From: Diplonema japonicum
Taxonomy: Eukaryota > Euglenozoa > Diplonemea > Diplonemida > Diplonemidae
Assembly: GCA_964019335.1 (NCBI GenBank)
Contig: OZ025696.1
Location: 474,244-538,243, forward strand
Reading direction: 5' to 3'
Length of the DNA: 64,000 bases
Of the stretch, positions 59,243-64,000 are shown in pieces (positions within the stretch are counted from its first letter, which is position 1; each line of letters opens with the position of its first letter). A program made the translations under genes and the position numbers. A model generated the notes under the pieces. It saw only the letters and a program-made list of their open reading frames with translations. It did not search any database and had not been told where the DNA came from.

Positions 59243-60262
59243 ATGTTAGCGCTCACGATGACCGCCGCAGCATTGGGCTGCGTCCCCCCCGGGCAATGCA
59301 CTCCGCCCTCTGCCACCACGTCGCGCGTTTTCCCTATGCACCCGAGGAAGCAGTGGGGGAATGCTGGGGGGTTCTGCGGGAGTCTGTCCGTGCAGTCCAA
59401 CGCGTTGATGTTCGGGAACTACATCTCGCAGGACCAGGTGAGGAAGGCGACGGATCACGGGCAGGGCCACGGGTCGGTGACGAAGGGGTTCGAGATCCTG
59501 CCGACGAACATCGAGCAGGCGATGGGGAACCTCGCGCTGACCTACGACAGCTGGGACTACAACGCGACGAAGCCGCAGGCGACCGCGTACAAGAACTGGA
59601 TGAAGGCGCACCTGATGAACATGCACCCAGTGGTGTGGTTTGTCATGTGCAAGGGTGACGGGGACCAGGTCCCGTACCCAGGGTCGAACCCGAACGGGGG
59701 GAGGTTCAGCCACATCGAACCCGTGTGGGGGGTCTTCACGAATCATTCCCCTTCCGACCCAACGGCCTACGACGACGACTGGCTGGTACACGGGTCAGAC
59801 TGGGACCAGTTCGGGTACTACAGACCCTTCCACACACTGGTGGACGAGCCCACCATGGATGGGAACTGCAAAAACGCAGGGACTCACGTCGGTACCAACG
59901 AAGCGTACCCCTGCATCTACTCCCAGGTGGACTACGGCTACGCCATCACAGGGAACATGGACCCCACGAATGTGACGTTCCCCGCAATGCTCTCTGTGGA
60001 CAGCTATGAAGAGCCCAACGTCAGTGAGGGCGCTCCCCCCAAGCCTGTGAAGGGAACCCTCACCGTCTCCAAGTTGACCCCTGGCTCGAAGTACGTTATC
60101 TACCGCTACAAGGGCAAGGAGAACGTCCCGCGTGAGTCGCCCTTCAACAAGAACTTCGAGTCCTCTCATCAGTTCACTGCCCAGCACTCCACTTATGTCT
60201 TTGCGGACCCCACCACCTTCATGTCGGATACGGCAACCTACTACAGGGTCATTGCAGCCTAG
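59243..60262 (+). CDS. Secreted protein, possible C39-like papain-fold peptidase
   Basis: 339 residues with a short signal peptide (MLALTMTAAALGC). GGFCGSLSVQSNALMFGNYI places Cys45 in a setting like the catalytic Cys of C39-type peptidases, and RFSHIEPVWG gives His157 as a candidate catalytic His. Asp residues follow in DPTAYDDDWLVHGSDW. The C-terminal ~90 residues (VKGTLTVSKLTPGSKYVIYR) look like a beta-sandwich. The codon bias is strikingly GC-rich compared with the neighbours. Related secreted proteins of unknown role occur in several protists, but peptidase activity is only a suggestion. NxS/T sites suggest glycosylation. Confidence 0.6.
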   Translation: MLALTMTAAALGCVPPGQCTPPSATTSRVFPMHPRKQWGNAGGFCGSLSVQSNALMFGNYISQDQVRKATDHGQGHGSVTKGFEILPTNIEQAMGNLALTYDSWDYNATKPQATAYKNWMKAHLMNMHPVVWFVMCKGDGDQVPYPGSNPNGGRFSHIEPVWGVFTNHSPSDPTAYDDDWLVHGSDWDQFGYYRPFHTLVDEPTMDGNCKNAGTHVGTNEAYPCIYSQVDYGYAITGNMDPTNVTFPAMLSVDSYEEPNVSEGAPPKPVKGTLTVSKLTPGSKYVIYRYKGKENVPRESPFNKNFESSHQFTAQHSTYVFADPTTFMSDTATYYRVIAA

Positions 60263-60797
60263 ATTGTTTGGTTTAGAAAAGGGGAGAAAGAATATGAGTT
60301 GAATGGGCCGTGGCATCGTGTGATTGTGTGTTGACCCCTCCTCCCCCATTTTTTGTTCTTTTGTTTTTGCTGAGGAAAAGCTTTGCGAAAGAGAAAGACC
60401 ACGTTGCCCTTTAAAAAAAAACTATTCCCAGGAAAAAGCCCCCTCCCCCCATACTTTTCCCATTATGAACCCCCCCCTTTTTTAAATGTTTTATTCCTGG
60501 GTGCCAGCACAGTGCGATAGGCGAATGTGCAGGGTCAGATTTATTCTTTTTTCTTCATAACATGATGACGTGAATAGTCGATGCATGTACCTTGCACCAC
60601 AACAGGTTGCACGCGTTAAACGGAAGATGAACCGTATTTACTTATCAAAAATCTTAAGTATACGACCCCTCGCCGGAGGTGGGAATAGAGGCCACTATTC
60701 AATTTAAAGTCCTGAGAAGAAAAAAAAAAAAAAAAAAAAAAAAAAACGTTCTCTCTTTTTTATTTATTTATTTCTCCCCTTTCGATCTCTCGCTACA
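60263..60797. other. Spacer, no gene seen
   Basis: Mixed-composition spacer with an A run at ~60720-60746 followed by a pyrimidine-rich stretch (60750-60795) that may serve as splice acceptor region for the next gene. Confidence 0.6.
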
Positions 60798-60881
60798 ATG
60801 TCACCCAAAGACACAGGTAAGGAAGGGGAGAAAACAAAAAAAGAAAATAAAGAAACAGAAAATGTGTCGATGAAAAAGTAA
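60798..60881 (+). other. Possible upstream ORF overlapping the next start (TAATG)
   Basis: A 27-codon Lys/Glu-rich frame (MSPKDTGKEGEKTKK...) whose TAA shares its last A with the ATG at 60881. It matters only if the mRNA begins upstream of 60798; an AG at 60812 could be the splice acceptor and remove most of it. Confidence 0.3.
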
Positions 60882-62347
60882 TGAGCGCAGCTGAGACATG
60901 GCGCCCCGGTCAGAAATACCCACGGGGGTACAGGCCAGAGCCTGTACGCATCCCAGACTGGATGAAGTGGCGCGTTGGTGAGGCGTACGAAATGTTGGAA
61001 ATAGAAAAAATCAGTAGAAAAGGAAAACGGCAGCCGAGGGTGATCGCTGTAGGCAAGGGGCATCTTTTCGTCGCGAAAAAGACGGGACGGTGCAGGAGGA
61101 TACCACTGTCGGACATAAAGAGCGTGCGGTACCATGAGTCGACACTGCAGGAAACGCTTTTTGCAGTACACATGCGAACTGGCGAGCGCGACTGCAGATG
61201 GGCCATCGCCACACCACGTGTCGACTTCAAGTTTGTTCTAGCCATCAACTTTCTCAGAGAACACGGCACTGTCGCAACCCTCCTTCCAGTTGTAAAGGAT
61301 CCATTGTACAACTACGTAAAACCGTTATCATTAGGAACCACAACACCAACACCATCATCTTTTGGAGGTTCTACTACGCCGCCAGCAAGCGGTGCACCAC
61401 AGTGGCGCGAGGCAGTTGTCCCTACAGCGACGACACCGCATACCCCGATGACGGTCGTTGTGAAGTCACCGTATCGTGAGTACCTCAAAAGGTGTGTTGT
61501 GAAGGGGATGACGTTAGTGGATGGCCCTGCTGAAGTGCGGGCTGGTATAGGGCTCAGCATCACACATGTGAATGAGATCCCAGTCGCGACGCTGTTTGAC
61601 GAGAGGGCCGTCGACAGCACGGAGCGCATACAGAGCTGCTTCACATTCCGGTTTGATGTCCACGATACAGCTGTCGTGGCGAAGCCCCCTGCAGCCGTGT
61701 CGCTAGGCTTGTCGTGCACGTCGGACAGCTTGCAGATCGCGTCTGTTGCGGTGGGAAGCCCTGCGTGTCGGGGGGGCGCCATGCCGTTTGCAGGGTATGC
61801 GGTAGCCAGTGTGAATGGTGTTGCCGTGAAGAGCCGTAAGGACTTGGAACAGGCGATCAAGACATCCGGTGACGAGGTGAAGCTGAGGTTCAAACTGTCC
61901 AACACGGTGACTGTTAGAATGCTGCCTGGAAAGGATTTGGGAATGAGGCTGAACCCGCAGTCCATCGTCACAGCGGTGGACAAGGGCAGCCCTGCATACG
62001 CCTTTGGCGTTCCTCATTTCATCGGTAGAAAGCTACTCTACATTAACTACAAAGCTCTCCCCGAAGGTCTTCACCTCCTCTCGCGACCCTTAGACAGGAT
62101 AGATCTTGTGTTTGCAGACGTTGTTTCTCCTACGCTTACCCCTGTTCCTGTTCCTGTTCCTGTTCCTATCCTTACCCCTACCCCTGTCTCTATCCTTATC
62201 CCCACCCCTATTCCATTGCCCTCTGTCTCTATTGCGGCTCTCACGCCACCGTCTTGTTTGTCCACGCCATTTCTCACGAACCTTTCTGGGATGGGTAATG
62301 GGTCGATGTGTCTTAAAAGTACTCCTTCACTGAGCTGCGAGTTGTAA
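60881..62347 (+). CDS. PH-like plus PDZ-domain protein
   Basis: 488 residues. Residues ~35-135 resemble a PH-type domain (RVIAVGKGHLFVAKKTGRCR, IPLSDIKSVRYHE, ending VDFKFVLAINFLREHG). After a Thr/Pro linker come two or three PDZ-like units. The clearest is ~270-330 (LGLSCTSDSLQIASVAVGSP, GYAVASVNGVAVKSRKDLEQ), and another is at ~345-410 (GKDLGMRLNPQSIVTAVDKG). A diverged unit may lie at ~205-255. The last ~70 residues are Pro/Val repeats (TPVPVPVPVPIL). There is no signal peptide. Such a protein would bind membrane lipids and short C-terminal peptides, a scaffold role; partners are unknown. Confidence 0.7.
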   Translation: MSAAETWRPGQKYPRGYRPEPVRIPDWMKWRVGEAYEMLEIEKISRKGKRQPRVIAVGKGHLFVAKKTGRCRRIPLSDIKSVRYHESTLQETLFAVHMRTGERDCRWAIATPRVDFKFVLAINFLREHGTVATLLPVVKDPLYNYVKPLSLGTTTPTPSSFGGSTTPPASGAPQWREAVVPTATTPHTPMTVVVKSPYREYLKRCVVKGMTLVDGPAEVRAGIGLSITHVNEIPVATLFDERAVDSTERIQSCFTFRFDVHDTAVVAKPPAAVSLGLSCTSDSLQIASVAVGSPACRGGAMPFAGYAVASVNGVAVKSRKDLEQAIKTSGDEVKLRFKLSNTVTVRMLPGKDLGMRLNPQSIVTAVDKGSPAYAFGVPHFIGRKLLYINYKALPEGLHLLSRPLDRIDLVFADVVSPTLTPVPVPVPVPILTPTPVSILIPTPIPLPSVSIAALTPPSCLSTPFLTNLSGMGNGSMCLKSTPSLSCEL

Positions 62348-62618
62348 AAAAAGAAAAAGAAAGAAAAAGGGGGCGAAGGGCAGTCACTAAGACAGTCGAT
62401 TGGTAGTTTAGCCCGATTTCACAGTTAAAGCACCACACAGGGCTATTATGGGTTCTATTTACGGACAACTTCTCCAACCTAAGTAGACTGGTCCTTCTGG
62501 TCCTAAGCTTTGAAAATGCGATATTTGAACCGCTTGCGAGCCCCTATTTGTCCCTTACTATTTGAGGAAGGACTTTTTGAGCTAGACTCTGTTTTTCGGC
62601 AAACCAAGGGATGAAAAG

Positions 62619-62719
62619 ACTAGTTTAGTGCTTCATTTGTTTGTGTCACGGGTATTTTACCTAATAAAATAACCCATCAACTAGTTTTTTAGTTTCGATA
62701 ATAATATTGTTTCAACAAA
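62619..62719 (+). repeat. Short interspersed element with CTAGTT ends
   Basis: About 100 bp starting ACTAGTTTAGTGCTTCATTT. It matches the reverse complement of 28467-28579 in the blocks CATTTGTTTGTG, ATTTTACCTAATAAAATA and ATCAACTAGTTTTTTAGT. The copies differ by small indels. Confidence 0.75.
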
Positions 62720-63579
62720 ATAAACAGAAAAAAAGAAAAGAAATGTACAAACCCCTTGCAGTTGAAGTGACTTGAATGTGTCATGAGCAGCACTGGTGAC
62801 GACACCAGGAGGTGTTGATCGTGCATGTGGCTGTTTTGTGAAAACGGCCCGAAATTACATTTGGTTTACCTCAAACCCCCTTTTTTGTATCTTGTGCGAA
62901 TAGGAAAATGAAAATGAAAGAAGAAGAAAAAGAAACCGATCCTTGAGAAGCAAAAGAAAGAAAAAAAGGGAAAAAAAAAGAAAAAAAAAAAAAAAAAAAA
63001 AAACGATAAAGTTTCAGGAAAAAAAAAGAAGAACAGTACCGCGGCAACCCCCATTGTTTTTACGGTTGTCCGGATTTTCTTTCCCCCTTTCTTCCGAACT
63101 TATCACGGGCATTTTTCTTCAACAAAACTCCTCGCAGCTGCAGAATGCGCAGAAAAATGGAGAAAATGCTTTTTCGCGTTTTTCTTTTGGACCACCTAAG
63201 GGTTGACAGTTTTCTTCGTTTAGGCTCTTTAAAGGTCTGCATACGTGCACTTCGGTAGCGACATGCTATCTTCAGAGTTGCATCGAATGCCCTGTGTTTA
63301 GGAAAAGAACGGGGAGTAGAACTCTTCTTTTGTAAGGAGATAAAAAGATCTTCTGTTCTTTCTTTTCTTCACCCCCCCCCCCTTTTTTTGTGATATCAGT
63401 TGGTTGCCAGTACTGACCTTTCCATCCCACTTTGGAGGAGAGGTTTGAGTTTTCTTTTGATGCGTCTCGTTACATGCAAGTTATTAAGGGTGCAGAGGTT
63501 TTGTGATGTGGTCATCAGCGCGTCTGTGTCTTGTTCTCATACCCCCCCCCCCCCCCCCCCCCCCCCCAGGGCTATGCTG

Positions 63580-63601
63580 GCATGGAAACGCGTTTCCATG
63601 C
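63580..63601. repeat. Perfect 22-bp palindrome with GGAAACG/CGTTTCC
   Basis: GCATGGAAACG is followed directly by its complement. About eight GGAAACG or CGTTTCC motifs occur in both orientations between 63584 and 63680. Confidence 0.85.
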
Positions 63602-64000
63602 ATTTTTTGAAAAAAAGGGAAACGGAAACGGCAACGTTTCCCTATTTTGGGGCCGTTTCCTTGGGGCAGAAACGTTTCCTTATTTTGGGGGTTTTAGAGA
63701 CTTATTTTTTTGGGGGCAAATCACTCGGAAGAAATATACGAGACAAAGGGGGCCAGTGTTGGTGGCGCCCTGGGGAAATCTTCTGGGTTTCGATGAAGGA
63801 TGCGATTGTGGCATCCATTTTTTGAACAGCGTCGTCAACTGGCCTTCCGCTCAGAGCTTTCCTGTCCGGTAGCTCGTACGTGGCCCCGAGCGGAAGGCGC
63901 TTCACCTTCTCAAACAGTGCCTTGAATGTTCTGTGAACAGAAAATATGAGAGGACACGAAACAGATAAACATCATGTTCGACCCTCAAAAATGGGGTCCC

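Larger units (their letters stand above)
62348..63964. other. 3' spacer with short repeats; possible minus-strand exon at the edge
   Basis: 62619-62719 is the inverted relative of 28467-28579. An A run at ~62978-63003 and a 28-base C run at 63543-63567 lie further right. 63580-63670 has a palindrome and repeated GGAAACG motifs. 63733-63770 carries the start of family A. On the minus strand an open frame from ~63930 to 63702 (FEKVKRLPLGATYELPDRKA) follows an acceptor-like TTTTCTGTTCACAG and might be the last exon of a gene beyond the window, but its end lies in the repeat. Confidence 0.4.

Overview
The window looks like nuclear DNA of a protist. My best guess is a euglenozoan, possibly a diplonemid, but this is inferred from gene organisation and families, not from a marker gene. 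Genes are long and mostly uninterrupted. Many ATGs sit a few to about 50 bases after a pyrimidine tract ending in AG. Neighbouring genes can be as close as 58 or 95 bp. The genes fall into two one-directional blocks: every intact gene left of about 23.6 kb is on the minus strand and every intact gene right of about 31.6 kb is on the plus strand. This is the pattern expected of polycistronic transcription with trans-splicing. The large receptor-type adenylyl cyclases with an extracellular periplasmic-binding-like domain also recall the kinetoplastid receptor cyclases. Spacers are crowded with poly-A/T and poly-G/C runs.

Minus-strand block (1-23.6 kb): three copies of a BMP/PnrA-type receptor adenylyl cyclase (one cut by the window edge), a discoidin plus BTB protein, a VTC2-like GDP-hexose phosphorylase, a three-repeat coiled-coil protein and a CTR copper transporter. 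A relic piggyBac element with TTAA ends lies between the second and third cyclase copies.

Divergent strand-switch region (about 23.6-31.6 kb): no intact gene, but dense repeats. It holds a multi-copy ~310-bp repeat family, a GGAAC-rich minisatellite, a non-LTR retrotransposon relic (reverse transcriptase and RNase H parts), and a 2.35-kb hAT-like element that has inserted into that retrotransposon. There is also a tRNA-like sequence, a ~100-bp inverted repeat pair and a frameshifted UHM splicing-factor relic.

Plus-strand block (31.6-62.4 kb): an ankyrin protein, a truncated Tmc-type membrane protein next to a 2337-residue Tmc-type membrane protein with a C-terminal cyclase domain, an FkbM-type methyltransferase, a PhyH-type dioxygenase protein, a small membrane protein, a secreted propeller-like protein, a ferric reductase/NADPH oxidase, two tandem GGYPPQ-repeat tail-anchored proteins, a spliced OB-fold/CCCH/methyltransferase protein, a secreted papain-fold-like protein and a PH-like/PDZ protein. 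Two themes recur. The first is cyclic-nucleotide signalling at the cell surface: receptor cyclases, a giant cyclase, and a truncated relative of its membrane module. The second is copper/iron and redox handling at membranes: CTR and ferric reductase.
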